This document shows positions 24,040 to 32,265 of a stretch of DNA of 45,551 nt, in pieces; position 1 is the first letter of the stretch, and each line of letters starts with the position of its first letter. The translations under genes and the position numbers were made by a program. Origin of the DNA: Candidatus Gastranaerophilales bacterium (GTDB lineage: Bacteria; Cyanobacteriota; Vampirovibrionia; Gastranaerophilales; Gastranaerophilaceae); the NCBI GenBank assembly GCA_944326615.1, contig CALVEO010000010.1, forward strand, positions 1 through 45,551. The letters run 5' to 3'. A model generated the notes under the pieces. It was not told the DNA's origin, searched no databases, and saw nothing but the letters and a program-made list of their open reading frames with translations.

Positions 24040-24768
24040 TTATTGTGAAGCTTCAGGAGATACGCCGCCATCTGCAGGCTGTGGAGAAGGAACTGAACCG
24101 CCGCCTTCTGCATTTTCGGCCTGCTGTGCTGCCGCCTGGGCAGCCGCTTCTATAGCTGCACGTTCTTTAGCCGCAGTAGCTTCATCCTTTTGTGCGTACA
24201 ATTTTACTGAAACATTTATAAGTAAAATTCTTTTATTTTTTTCATATGGTGTTATTTCAAAATTTTCAATATTTAAGAAATGCTCATGCTTATACAATTC
24301 TCTTAAGAAGTTTGCAAAACTGTCATAACTTGCAATCATTTCTGCCGTAAATCTGCATACATGATATTTATATGGAATAAATTTAACAAAATTATCATCT
24401 TTAGGGTCATAATCATATTTAACAGAGCGAACCTTAATCTTGTTTGTTCGCATTAACTGTAGAATTTCACCGAATTCATCAGAAATAGCGGCTTCTGTAT
24501 CCAAACCTTCAGTTATAGGTTTGAAAAAGATATTTGCAACACTTTCGCTTTCTGCTTCCCTGCGTTCAGCATCAGCTTTCAATTCCGTAAGTTTTCTTTC
24601 AGCGTCAGCCAATGAAGCAGACTGAACCTTTTGATCTTCCTGAATTTGGATAATTCTCTGTACTTCAGGAACAATTTTAAAGAACATTGCAACAACTGAA
24701 ATAAAAACAAGTACAAATATTCCTACAGCTATTTTAAATTTTTTCAAATATATATTAAATTTTTCCAC
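24040..24768 (-). CDS. pilO: PilO-like type IV pilus inner-membrane protein
   Basis: 242 residues. A short cytoplasmic N-terminus, one membrane segment (about 13-32, IAVGIFVLVFISVVAMFF) and a periplasmic coiled coil (40-75, QEDQKVQSASLADAERKLTE) precede a ferredoxin-like fold (about 100-190), the PilO/GspM plan. The tail is Ala/Gln/Pro-rich. It lies 39 nt downstream of the PilM-PilN fusion. PilO with PilN forms the alignment complex that links the cytoplasmic ring to the outer-membrane pore. The family call rests on architecture and neighbour rather than a strong motif. Confidence 0.75.
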   Translation of the reverse strand: MEKFNIYLKKFKIAVGIFVLVFISVVAMFFKIVPEVQRIIQIQEDQKVQSASLADAERKLTELKADAERREAESESVANIFFKPITEGLDTEAAISDEFGEILQLMRTNKIKVRSVKYDYDPKDDNFVKFIPYKYHVCRFTAEMIASYDSFANFLRELYKHEHFLNIENFEITPYEKNKRILLINVSVKLYAQKDEATAAKERAAIEAAAQAAAQQAENAEGGGSVPSPQPADGGVSPEASQ

Positions 24769-24807
24769 TTTTATTCTCCTAGCAGTCTTACTTCCTGAAA
24801 ATTAGAC

Positions 24808-26481
24808 CTATTTTTTGTCTTTTTTATCATCACCCTTACCCTCGGCAGCCTGTTTAGCTTTTTCAGCCAGAGCTTTTTCAAGTCTGTTAAGCGCCGCTGT
24901 ACTCATATTTGTAATTTCAAATTCATAAGCAGTCGGCTGATTTGGGTCAATTGTAACTGCCTCATCTACAGAATCACTTTTCATTTCGAGTTTATGAAGT
25001 CTAAGCTGGGTGCTTATCAATGAATCTTTCATATTCTTAAAGAATACATAAATATCTTCAACATTATCAGATTCACCTTTTATGTCGAAATTACCGTCAT
25101 CGGCTGCTGTAAAATATGTAAGGAATACTTTTTTAGGCACAGCTTCTCCAAGAGCAGAATATCCCATAAGTTTTGAACGATTATTTGTCATTACTTTTTT
25201 AATTTCTGCATTTACATCAAAGTCATTTGCCCTGTTTTGTTCATCCTGAATACGTTTAATTTCAGCATTAGTCTGCTCAAGTTTCGCTTTCGTGTCATCA
25301 AGCTGTGTTTGTTTTTGCTGGGCAAACATTGGAATTGCTATAAAAGCAGCCAGAACAGGTGCAATAACAATTACAGCAATCAAAAGCGCAACATTCCTTG
25401 CAGCATTAGGAGAAATATCAAATTCATTGGCTCCTAAAACAACATGGACAGGTTCATTTGGATCTTCTTTAACTCCGCCTTCACCTGTACTTGATACCAT
25501 AAAGTTAAATTTAACAGGCATAGCAATATTGCTGCCAACTGCAATACCAATAGCTTCCAGTGAAATTTTATGGGCGGTATCTTCCAAAATTTCCAAACTT
25601 ACAGGCAAAACGTCCTGCTTTTTAAAACTGTTATTTTCAAGATAGTTAACAATGCTATCAGTCTGCAGTCTTTTTGCAAGAAGTTCCGCGCTGACCATAT
25701 CAGTTTCCGAAATTATATATAAATAATTTGCAGGATAACTCATTAATGTTATTTGGGCTGATGCGTTAATTGCATTGTAAATTTCATCACCTTCAAAAGA
25801 TTTAATTGCCAGCGGTTCATCATAATAATCAACAATTGTTTTACCGACCAGAGAACAAATAGAATATCCGCTCGGTGTAATAAGCATCAAATTCCAGGAA
25901 ACATTATCCTTCATCTGTTCTTCTGCCAAGCCTGAAAATGCCAGAGCTTTTAATATAGATGTCAATGACATTTCTACACCGGCAAGAGTAATACCTAACT
26001 CTGTCAATGCATTTTTAATATCTTCTATAACATTTTTTTGAACAGCAGAATAAAAAAGTTTTCTTGAATCGCCTGCCTGCATATTGTTAGAATCACACCA
26101 GCTTACGACAGGTTCATATCTTTTAAAAATATATGACTGTTCAACTTCAGAAGTCAGAGCTTCTTGTATAGCGTCATCGCCAAGAAGTAATGGAAGTTCT
26201 TTGCTTCCTAATAGTACCATAGGCAAATTCAGCACTACATTACTTTTAAGGTTAATTTTTAATTCTTCAAACAGCTCGTTTACGGCGTTTTTAAAAGCTT
26301 CAATATCGGTAATCTCTCTTAAAGATTCGTTATATTCAAGAGGACGATATGCATAATTTTTTACGGTACGGCTCTGTATATCCAGCTGGATAAGTTCAAG
26401 GCCTACACCCGGAGTTACTGAAAGATATACTGTATCTTTGCTGCCTACACCTAATTGTGATAAAATATTTTCTAAACTCAT
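24808..26481 (-). CDS. Fused PilM-PilN type IV pilus assembly protein
   Basis: 557 residues. Residues 1-330 have the actin-like PilM/GspL-cytoplasmic fold (TVYLSVTPGVGLELIQLDIQ, VVLNLPMVLLGSKELPLLLG). A membrane segment at about 362-386 (NVALLIAVIVIAPVLAAFIA) is followed by a coiled coil (387-420, QKQTQLDDTKAKLEQTNAEI) and a PilN-like periplasmic domain (430-535). The last 25 residues are Lys/Glu/Ala-rich. PilM and PilN are usually separate; here, as in GspL, they form one chain. With pilO it makes a two-gene minus-strand unit that could assemble the pilins encoded in this window. Confidence 0.75.
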   Translation of the reverse strand: MSLENILSQLGVGSKDTVYLSVTPGVGLELIQLDIQSRTVKNYAYRPLEYNESLREITDIEAFKNAVNELFEELKINLKSNVVLNLPMVLLGSKELPLLLGDDAIQEALTSEVEQSYIFKRYEPVVSWCDSNNMQAGDSRKLFYSAVQKNVIEDIKNALTELGITLAGVEMSLTSILKALAFSGLAEEQMKDNVSWNLMLITPSGYSICSLVGKTIVDYYDEPLAIKSFEGDEIYNAINASAQITLMSYPANYLYIISETDMVSAELLAKRLQTDSIVNYLENNSFKKQDVLPVSLEILEDTAHKISLEAIGIAVGSNIAMPVKFNFMVSSTGEGGVKEDPNEPVHVVLGANEFDISPNAARNVALLIAVIVIAPVLAAFIAIPMFAQQKQTQLDDTKAKLEQTNAEIKRIQDEQNRANDFDVNAEIKKVMTNNRSKLMGYSALGEAVPKKVFLTYFTAADDGNFDIKGESDNVEDIYVFFKNMKDSLISTQLRLHKLEMKSDSVDEAVTIDPNQPTAYEFEITNMSTAALNRLEKALAEKAKQAAEGKGDDKKDKK

Positions 26482-26594
26482 AATATCTTTTCTTACTTAT
26501 ACTTATTTACTCACTTACATTTTTATTATACAATATATTTTATAAAGTTTGCAAATTTAACATAAATTTACATTAAATGGAGGACTCCTGTTAT

Positions 26595-27503
26595 ATGAAT
26601 TACATAACCGAAGTAAATAAACTAAAAAAAGAAAAGAATGCTGTAGTACTGGCACATTGTTACCAAAATATAGAGATAGACCAAGTCGCTGATTATGTTG
26701 GAGACTCTCTTTATTTAAGCCAAATGGCTAAAAAAACTGATGCAGATATAATTATTTTTGCAGGAGTTTATTTCATGGCTCAAACAGCAAAAATTCTTAA
26801 TCCAAATAAAAAAGTTATTATGCCAAATCTTAAAGCAGGCTGCGCAATGGCTGATATGATAAACTTACAACAATTAAGAGAATTTAAAAGCAAATACCCG
26901 AATATTCCGACAGTATGCTATATAAATTCAACAGCTGAAGTTAAATCAGAATGCGATATTTGTTGCACAAGTTCAAATGCTGTACAAATTGTAAAAAGCT
27001 TAAACGCTCCAAAAGTGTTATTTTTGCCTGATAAAAATCTCGGCAGATGGGTAGAAAAACAACTTGGAAATGTTGAAGTTATAACATACAACGGCTATTG
27101 CCCGGTTCATGCTAAATTTGACCCATTCAGCATACGAGAAACTGCATATGTATATCGGAATGCACTTGTAATCGCACACCCTGAATGTCCTGAAGACTTT
27201 TCTTCTCGAGCAGATTATGTCGGTAGCACCTCAGGAATTATGAATTTTGTTAAAAACAGCAATGAAAAACAATTTATTGTTGCAACAGAAAAAGGTGTGA
27301 TTGACAGATTAAAACGCGATAATCCAAACAAACAATTCTATTACATTCATGATGTACCTTCAATTTGTCAAAGCATGAAATTAAATACCGTTTTGGATAT
27401 TTATTACGCCTTGAAAAATGAAACTCCTGAAATCGAAGTTGATAAAGAAATTTCTGAAAAAGCTCTAAAATGTATTAACCGAATGCTTGAAGTCTCAAAA
27501 TAG
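26595..27503 (+). CDS. nadA: Quinolinate synthase
   Basis: 302 residues from MNYITEVNKLKKEK, preceded by GGAGG 11 nt upstream; an ATG at 26577 would add six residues. The three cluster-binding cysteines are visible: LKAGCAMADM (about 83), AHPECPEDFSSRADYVGSTS (about 197) and VPSICQSMKLN (about 258). VVLAHCYQNIEIDQVADYVG is the N-terminal block. The oxygen-sensitive [4Fe-4S] enzyme condenses iminoaspartate with dihydroxyacetone phosphate in NAD synthesis. nadB and nadC are not nearby. The rlmB gene follows after 9 nt. Confidence 0.95.
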   Translation: MNYITEVNKLKKEKNAVVLAHCYQNIEIDQVADYVGDSLYLSQMAKKTDADIIIFAGVYFMAQTAKILNPNKKVIMPNLKAGCAMADMINLQQLREFKSKYPNIPTVCYINSTAEVKSECDICCTSSNAVQIVKSLNAPKVLFLPDKNLGRWVEKQLGNVEVITYNGYCPVHAKFDPFSIRETAYVYRNALVIAHPECPEDFSSRADYVGSTSGIMNFVKNSNEKQFIVATEKGVIDRLKRDNPNKQFYYIHDVPSICQSMKLNTVLDIYYALKNETPEIEVDKEISEKALKCINRMLEVSK

Positions 27504-27512
27504 GAATAGGAA

Positions 27513-28247
27513 ATGGATAATATAATTTTTGGTAAAAATGCAATAACAGAAGCTCTAATTAGTGGGGAACGAGAAATCAATAAGATTTTAATTTCCAAAA
27601 ATATCCACTCTGATGCAAAATTAAACAAAATAAAAGAACTTGCAAAAGAACGTGATATTGTATTTCAATTTGTTGCAAAAGAAAAATTTCTTCCGTATGC
27701 AGAATTTAATCATCAGGGAATTATTGCACAAATTTCCCCGATAAAATATATGGATCTGGATGAATTTCTTGAGCAGCAGCATGACAATTCATCGCTTGTA
27801 ATCCTTGACGGGATAGAGGATTCGCATAACCTCGGTGCAATAGTCAGAACTTGTGTATGTGCAGGAGTTTCAGGTATTATTATTCCTTCAAGACGCAGTG
27901 TACAGGTTAATGCCACTGTTGAAAAAACAAGCGCCGGAGCAATTAATCATATCCCGATTATAAAAGTTAACAGTCTTGTAAATGCCGTTCAAAAATTAAA
28001 AAATTCCGACTGGTGGGTAGTTGCCGCAGATGCAAATGCGGATGATAATTATTTTGATGTCGATTATAAAAACATGAATTTTGCACTTATTATGGGGGCA
28101 GAACATGCAGGAGTATCAAAATCGCTTCTCAAAGCATCAGACTTTATTGTAAAAATTCCGATGCTCAAAGAATTTAATTCACTAAATGTTTCAAATGCGC
28201 TGAGCGCAATTATTTTCGAAACTGTTAGACAAAAATTAAAAAATTGA
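27513..28247 (+). CDS. rlmB: 23S rRNA (guanosine-2'-O)-methyltransferase RlmB, SpoU family
   Basis: 244 residues. A substrate-binding N-domain ([20 protein letters not shown]) is followed by the SPOUT knot domain with motif 1 [20 protein letters not shown] (about 94-113), motif 2 [16 protein letters not shown] and motif 3 [18 protein letters not shown]. RlmB methylates G2251 of 23S rRNA. TrmH-type tRNA methylases are related, but the N-domain favours RlmB. The 3' end of the gene contains the rpoD promoter. Confidence 0.9.
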   Translation: MDNIIFGKNAITEALISGEREINKILISKNIHSDAKLNKIKELAKERDIVFQFVAKEKFLPYAEFNHQGIIAQISPIKYMDLDEFLEQQHDNSSLVILDGIEDSHNLGAIVRTCVCAGVSGIIIPSRRSVQVNATVEKTSAGAINHIPIIKVNSLVNAVQKLKNSDWWVVAADANADDNYFDVDYKNMNFALIMGAEHAGVSKSLLKASDFIVKIPMLKEFNSLNVSNALSAIIFETVRQKLKN

Positions 28248-28254
28248 CTATAAT
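28226..28254 (+). promoter_or_regulatory. Promoter of rpoD, inside the end of rlmB
   Basis: TAGACA (28226-28231) and a perfect TATAAT (28249-28254) are 17 nt apart. The predicted start is near 28261, giving a short leader with its own hairpin. Confidence 0.65.
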
Positions 28255-28264
28255 AAATTTGTAA

Positions 28265-28298
28265 AGTGCAATAAAAAATTTTTCAATAAAATTGCACT
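28265..28298 (+). promoter_or_regulatory. Leader hairpin before rpoD
   Basis: AGTGCAAT (28265-28272) and ATTGCACT (28291-28298) pair perfectly around an A/T-rich loop that can itself fold (AAAAAATTTTT). It ends 2 nt before the AGGAG ribosome-binding site and may affect mRNA stability or translation. Confidence 0.5.
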
Positions 28299-28311
28299 AC
28301 AGGAGAGAGAG

Positions 28312-29313
28312 ATGAAAAAAGAACTAGAAAAATACGGCATATTAACAGATGATATTTCAGATGAAGATGTAAATTTCCATGAACTTGAAATCCCAGAAGA
28401 TGATGAAGATGTTCTGGAATCTGTAGAAGATCCGAAAGTTCAGGAAAATCTCTCTACCGTAAATTCAGATGACAGCGTAAGAATTTACCTCCAGCAAATA
28501 GGAAAAATTCCGCTTCTGTCGGCAGAACAGGAACATGAACTTGCTAAAAAAATATATGAAGAGCATGACGATTTTTCTAAAAACCTCCTTGTAAATGCAA
28601 ACCTAAGACTTGTGGTAAGTATTGCAAAGAAATATATAGGACGCGGACTTTCATTTCTTGATTTAATTCAGGAAGGGAATATGGGACTGATGAAAGCGGC
28701 AGGAAGGTTTGATTACACTAAAGGCTATAAATTTTCAACCTATGCAACATGGTGGATACAGCAGTCAATAAGCCGGGCAATCGCTGATAAAGCCAGAATT
28801 ATAAGGCTTCCGATACACATGATAGAATCGCTTGGCAAAATTCGCCGCGCAACAATTGACTTAACAACAGAACTCGGACATACTCCCACAAAGCAGGAAA
28901 TTGCCTACCGTCTCGGAGTCCCTGTAAATAAACTTACCCAAATAATAAAATCTGCCCAATCCACAATAAGTATGGAAACTCCTGCAAATTCATCTGAAGA
29001 CTCTTCAAAAATCGCGGATTTTATTGTTGATGAAGCATCAATTACGCCTGACAGCAGAGTTTCACAGGAAAATTTGTTTGATGATATCAGAAAAATGCTA
29101 AATCAATTAAGCCCCAAAGAACGGGACGTTTTAATATTGCGTTACGGACTAGACAGCAACGGAAACAAAAAAACACTGGATGAGATAGGTTCCCAATACG
29201 GAGTTTCCCGCGAACGTATAAGACAAATCGAAAACAGAGCAATTGCAAAACTAAAAAAACTATGTAAAAATAAAAAGCTTGCTGTCGGATTGAAAAACTA
29301 TTTTGGAGAATAA
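28312..29313 (+). CDS. rpoD: RNA polymerase sigma-70 factor (primary type)
   Basis: 333 residues. Region 1.2 is [20 protein letters not shown], region 2 [20 protein letters not shown] with the -10 contact helix [20 protein letters not shown], region 3 [20 protein letters not shown], and region 4 [15 protein letters not shown] with [20 protein letters not shown]. The acidic N-terminus is short (about 50 residues) and lacks a long region 1.1. The strongly conserved region 2.4/4.2 sequences fit a housekeeping factor reading TTGACA/TATAAT promoters like those listed here; a group-2 factor cannot be excluded. Confidence 0.93.
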   Translation: MKKELEKYGILTDDISDEDVNFHELEIPEDDEDVLESVEDPKVQENLSTVNSDDSVRIYLQQIGKIPLLSAEQEHELAKKIYEEHDDFSKNLLVNANLRLVVSIAKKYIGRGLSFLDLIQEGNMGLMKAAGRFDYTKGYKFSTYATWWIQQSISRAIADKARIIRLPIHMIESLGKIRRATIDLTTELGHTPTKQEIAYRLGVPVNKLTQIIKSAQSTISMETPANSSEDSSKIADFIVDEASITPDSRVSQENLFDDIRKMLNQLSPKERDVLILRYGLDSNGNKKTLDEIGSQYGVSRERIRQIENRAIAKLKKLCKNKKLAVGLKNYFGE

Positions 29314-29341
29314 AAAGGAGATTAAAAAAATCTCCTTTTAT
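29313..29341 (+). terminator. Terminator between rpoD and the convergent prepilin gene
   Basis: AAAAGGAGATT (29313-29323) pairs with AATCTCCTTTT (29329-29339) around a 5-nt A loop. A/T runs on both sides allow it to work in both directions. Confidence 0.75.
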
Positions 29342-29342
29342 A

Positions 29343-30510
29343 TTAAGGCAGACACTCCCAGTATGTCTTAGAATCATCATCAGGGCAAATATTTTGTACG
29401 GCATAAGGAGTACACCCGAATCCGTTTGATAATTTTGTGCTTGTCCTGCTGCATTCTTTTGACCTTTCATAATAAACTCCATCATCAGGAGAAAAAGAAT
29501 TTCCCTCATCATCTGTCTTATGAGCCAGTTCACTTGCAACGGCATCAAGTCTTGGTGAATAAGTCGATTTTATGACAAATATAAAAATGTCTTGTCCGTA
29601 TGCGTTAGGACCTTTTTTAGGGCCGTTTGTATCAATCGTAAAAAACCAGCCGCCCGAATTTTTCATTCCGCCTACGGCACTACCGTCTGCCAGTATATGT
29701 GTAATATAACTTTGCGATTGGGTCGGTGTCGCGCCTTTAATAGGCTTTCTGGTATATCCTTTTATCTCAATGCTGGTTGGATAATAATCACGTTCTACAA
29801 TTTGAATAGTATTTAATTTGTTGAAAATACTGACATAAAATTCATTATTATCAAAAGCAATAAAATTCGATGCCATAGATGGCACACCGTTTTCAGCAAT
29901 TGCTAAATTAACAGCGTTATACAGATTTGCGTAACTCTTTTTAAAAGCTGTTTCAAGAACCTTTTGCCGATGTTTTGCAATCAATGAAGGCATAGTAAGT
30001 GCCGCCACCACACCTATAATTCCTAATGTAATCAAGACCTCCGCTAATGTAAACGCGCAGCGTTTACAAGGTGAATAAGAGAATAAGTGAATAGGTGAAT
30101 AAGTTCGTTTCGAGGAATTAGTGTCATGCTGAACTTGTTTCAGCATCTTATAATTACTTACTTCCTCTCCTGTGGGAGAGGGTTGGGGTGAGGGCTGATT
30201 ATTATATATAATTTGATTGTAGTTACTTATTCCTTCTCCCCTATGCGGCAGCGTAGCCGCTGCACCCGATACCTGGGTCTTGTATGAACTTGTTATATCA
30301 CAACAAGAAGGTAGACTTCGACAATTAGAAAATAAGCCTTTTAACGTAAATAGCCTACCCTCATACCTTCTTATCTTCCTACCTTCCAAATAAAATCTTG
30401 CTGCTTTAGTGCGGTAGTACCTTTGTATCTTTTTAAATTCTACAAAATCGCAAACCTTTGTTATCCCTGACTTTGCGGGGGGGGGCGATTCTCAGCTCTT
30501 CTCTATTCAT
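29343..30510 (-). CDS. Type IV prepilin-like protein with C9 tract at its start (out of frame as read)
   Basis: The ATG at 30510 has AGGAGG about 8 nt upstream. It reads MNREELRIA into nine C (30485-30477) and, as written, stops at TAA after 26 codons. With 8 or 11 C it runs without a stop into the frame of the pilin. That frame is open from the tract to the stop at 29343. The leader of about 150 codons contains repeats (for example PSPQPSPTGEE). The pilin part has RCAFTLAEVLITLGIIGVVA, LAKHRQ-type basic residues, the signature IDTNGPKKGPNAYGQDIF and a Cys-containing tail. A TTG at 30389 is the first in-frame start if the tract is not read through, but has no good ribosome-binding site. Confidence 0.75.
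30071..30386. repeat. Mosaic of interspersed repeats inside the second prepilin leader
   Basis: From the pilin end: a GTGAATAAGAGAATAAGTGA tandem (30071-30112); ATGCTGAA ... TTCAGCAT around ACTTGT... (30126-30146); CTCTCCTGTGGGAGAGGGTT with GGGGTGAGGGCTG (30173-30199); GCAGCGTAGCCGCTGC (30246-30261); and the AAGCC...TAGCCTACCCTC ... CTTCTTATCTTCC unit (30330-30386) also present in the ribosomal operon. Confidence 0.7.
30477..30485 (-). repeat. G9/C9 homopolymer, candidate phase-variation tract
   Basis: Nine G on the plus strand, that is nine C on the coding strand, 25 nt after the prepilin ATG at 30510. Loss of one C or gain of two would restore the frame to the pilin. Confidence 0.8.
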
Positions 30511-30546
30511 AGTTTATACCTCCTGACTATTAATCCCTTTGTATTT

Positions 30547-30575
30547 ATTATTTACTATATTACACTTTTTGTCAA
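30547..30575 (-). promoter_or_regulatory. Strong promoter of the prepilin gene at 30510
   Basis: On the minus strand, a perfect TTGACA (30575-30570), a 17-nt spacer and AATAAT (30552-30547). It begins just after the stop codon of the 30580-31410 gene. Confidence 0.75.
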
Positions 30576-30579
30576 TCCT

Positions 30580-31410
30580 TTAAAGCCAGATATTAAATTC
30601 TATTTGTTCTTTTTCAGGATTAATTTCTATTTCCTTTCCTCTAAAAGCCACTCCACAGTAGTTAAAAAATTGGGCTATTCTGTTTGATTTAAATTTTAAA
30701 ATTTCAAATCCGTTGATAGACAGCGGATTTTCGATTACAACAACTTTGCCGTCTGCTGTTTTTGTTTGAAATTTTTTTAAATCAATCTGCGCATTATCAT
30801 AGGCCCAGCCGTTATCGCTTACATAATCAACTGTTCCGTAGACTGGAGTTCCCTTTTTTATGTATAATTTACCGTTTTTATAAACATCTTTTGCTGTTTT
30901 GAATTTAATTTTGTCTCCGACTTCTATTTCGTCATAGCAGGTAGAAATTTTTTGTGCAGGGGTGATTTTTACGGGTGTATCTTCTGAGTTAATGTAGTCG
31001 CTGAAAAATATCGTAAGTTTTGTTTTATCAGGCTTTAGTATAACTTCTCCGCCCCGTATTATAACCGTAGCCGGTACAATTCCATTATCTGCAAGGGTTT
31101 GATATTTTTTATGTTCGCCGCCTTTTACATAAATTTGCCCGTTTAAAATTTTATCAGAGTTTTTGTATTTGAAATTATTGATAAGAATTGATGCTGGTTC
31201 ACCTGCAAAACCGTTCGGTGTAAGTTCTTTTATAATACCGGTAATTCCTTCGCCGGTTTTGACATCTGTAAATTCAACAGTACTGCCTTCTTTTAGGTGT
31301 TTATCTCCTGTTGAAATTTTATTTACTGGCGTAATTGTAACAGGAATTTCCTCAGCATAAGAGGAAATTCCTATCATAAGTAAACTTATTAAAATTAATT
31401 TTTTTATCAT
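30580..31410 (-). CDS. Secreted protein with internal domain duplication, unknown function
   Basis: 276 residues with a signal peptide MIKKLILISLLMIGISSYAE. Two similar halves begin PVTITPVNKISTGDKHLKEG and PVKITPAQKISTCYDEIEVG, each leading into VEFTD/IKFKT beta-strands, a YVKGGE/YIKKGT turn and a region near ADNGIVPATV/SDNGWAYDNA. It is beta-rich and probably periplasmic. No catalytic motif or family recognised. It shares a base with the stop of the M48 gene upstream (overlap at 31410) and is translationally coupled to it. Confidence 0.75.
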   Translation of the reverse strand: MIKKLILISLLMIGISSYAEEIPVTITPVNKISTGDKHLKEGSTVEFTDVKTGEGITGIIKELTPNGFAGEPASILINNFKYKNSDKILNGQIYVKGGEHKKYQTLADNGIVPATVIIRGGEVILKPDKTKLTIFFSDYINSEDTPVKITPAQKISTCYDEIEVGDKIKFKTAKDVYKNGKLYIKKGTPVYGTVDYVSDNGWAYDNAQIDLKKFQTKTADGKVVVIENPLSINGFEILKFKSNRIAQFFNYCGVAFRGKEIEINPEKEQIEFNIWL

Positions 31411-32111
31411 TATAAATCACCCTGTTGTTTCATTCTGCGTTTTTTCTGTTTCAGCTGAAATTCAAGTATATCTTTTGACATCGCGTATTCAAAGTTTTTA
31501 TATGAAGGAGTACGCGTAAGAGGTGAATTTAAATATTGCGGATATTTTACGTAAATGTATTTATACATTTCGATAAGTCTTTTAGAACCTTTCGGGTGAA
31601 GGTATGTGCATCCCCAATCCCAGATTGGCTCTCCGAAAATTTTGTTTCCCATTGTGATTGCGGCAATCGGGTCATAGCCGGCTTTTACCATATAATCAAT
31701 ACCATTTAAATCAGCTTTTTGTTCATATTTTTTTGAATTTGCTCCCATTGCCATATATTTAATCATACCGCCGTATGCATCAACAGAATGCGCAATTTCG
31801 TGAGAAAGTACATACGCAAGTTCGTCATCATTATCTATATACAGGAATGCGCCTGAATTTATTGTTACTGTTTTGTCGTAAAGATTTGCACTTGCATTCA
31901 CTGATTTATTGTTGACAACAAATATCGGAACTCTTTTGGAAATTTTATTATCAAGCATGATTTTTTGGCCAACACTTAAAACTTTTTCTTCATCAATACC
32001 TTTTTTCTTCCAGAAATTCCCGAAATTAACCCCGCGGATTACGTAAACTTCTTCTGCAAAAGAGCATGCCCCGATTAACATGACTCCTAATAAAATTAAT
32101 AACTTTTTCAT
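31410..32111 (-). CDS. Secreted M48-type zinc metallopeptidase
   Basis: 233 residues. The N-terminus MKKLLILLGVMLIGACSFAE is a signal peptide; IGAC could be a lipobox with Cys16. The zinc motif HEIAH (104-108) is in YVLSHEIAHSVDAYGG, and EQKADLNGIDYM (Glu130) supplies the third ligand, as in M48 Ste24/HtpX-like peptidases and BepA-type chaperone-proteases. The C-terminus has CTYLHPKGSKRLIEMYKYIY, the usual M48 'HP...R' region. It probably processes envelope proteins, together with the coupled 30580 gene product. Confidence 0.88.
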   Translation of the reverse strand: MKKLLILLGVMLIGACSFAEEVYVIRGVNFGNFWKKKGIDEEKVLSVGQKIMLDNKISKRVPIFVVNNKSVNASANLYDKTVTINSGAFLYIDNDDELAYVLSHEIAHSVDAYGGMIKYMAMGANSKKYEQKADLNGIDYMVKAGYDPIAAITMGNKIFGEPIWDWGCTYLHPKGSKRLIEMYKYIYVKYPQYLNSPLTRTPSYKNFEYAMSKDILEFQLKQKKRRMKQQGDL

Positions 32112-32265
32112 AATATTTCCCCTTTACTTAATTACGTGTTAAATATTACTATATAAAATCAATTTTTGCAAGCGGATGTAAAACTTTTATAAGGAGATTT
32201 AATTTTGAATATTTCAATGTTATAATATGAAATAGAGAGATTCAGATTATTGGAGAGAAAAATAT

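Noticed and set aside
31410-32111. Toxin-antitoxin or phage-related reading of the M48 and 30580 gene pair
   Set aside because: Both have signal peptides and envelope-type sequences; the size, motif and order do not fit a toxin-antitoxin pair.
32112-32265. glmS ribozyme upstream of glmS
   Set aside because: The 154-nt gap has a TATAAT box and a GGAGAG site but no recognisable ribozyme core, and is too A/T-rich and short for it.
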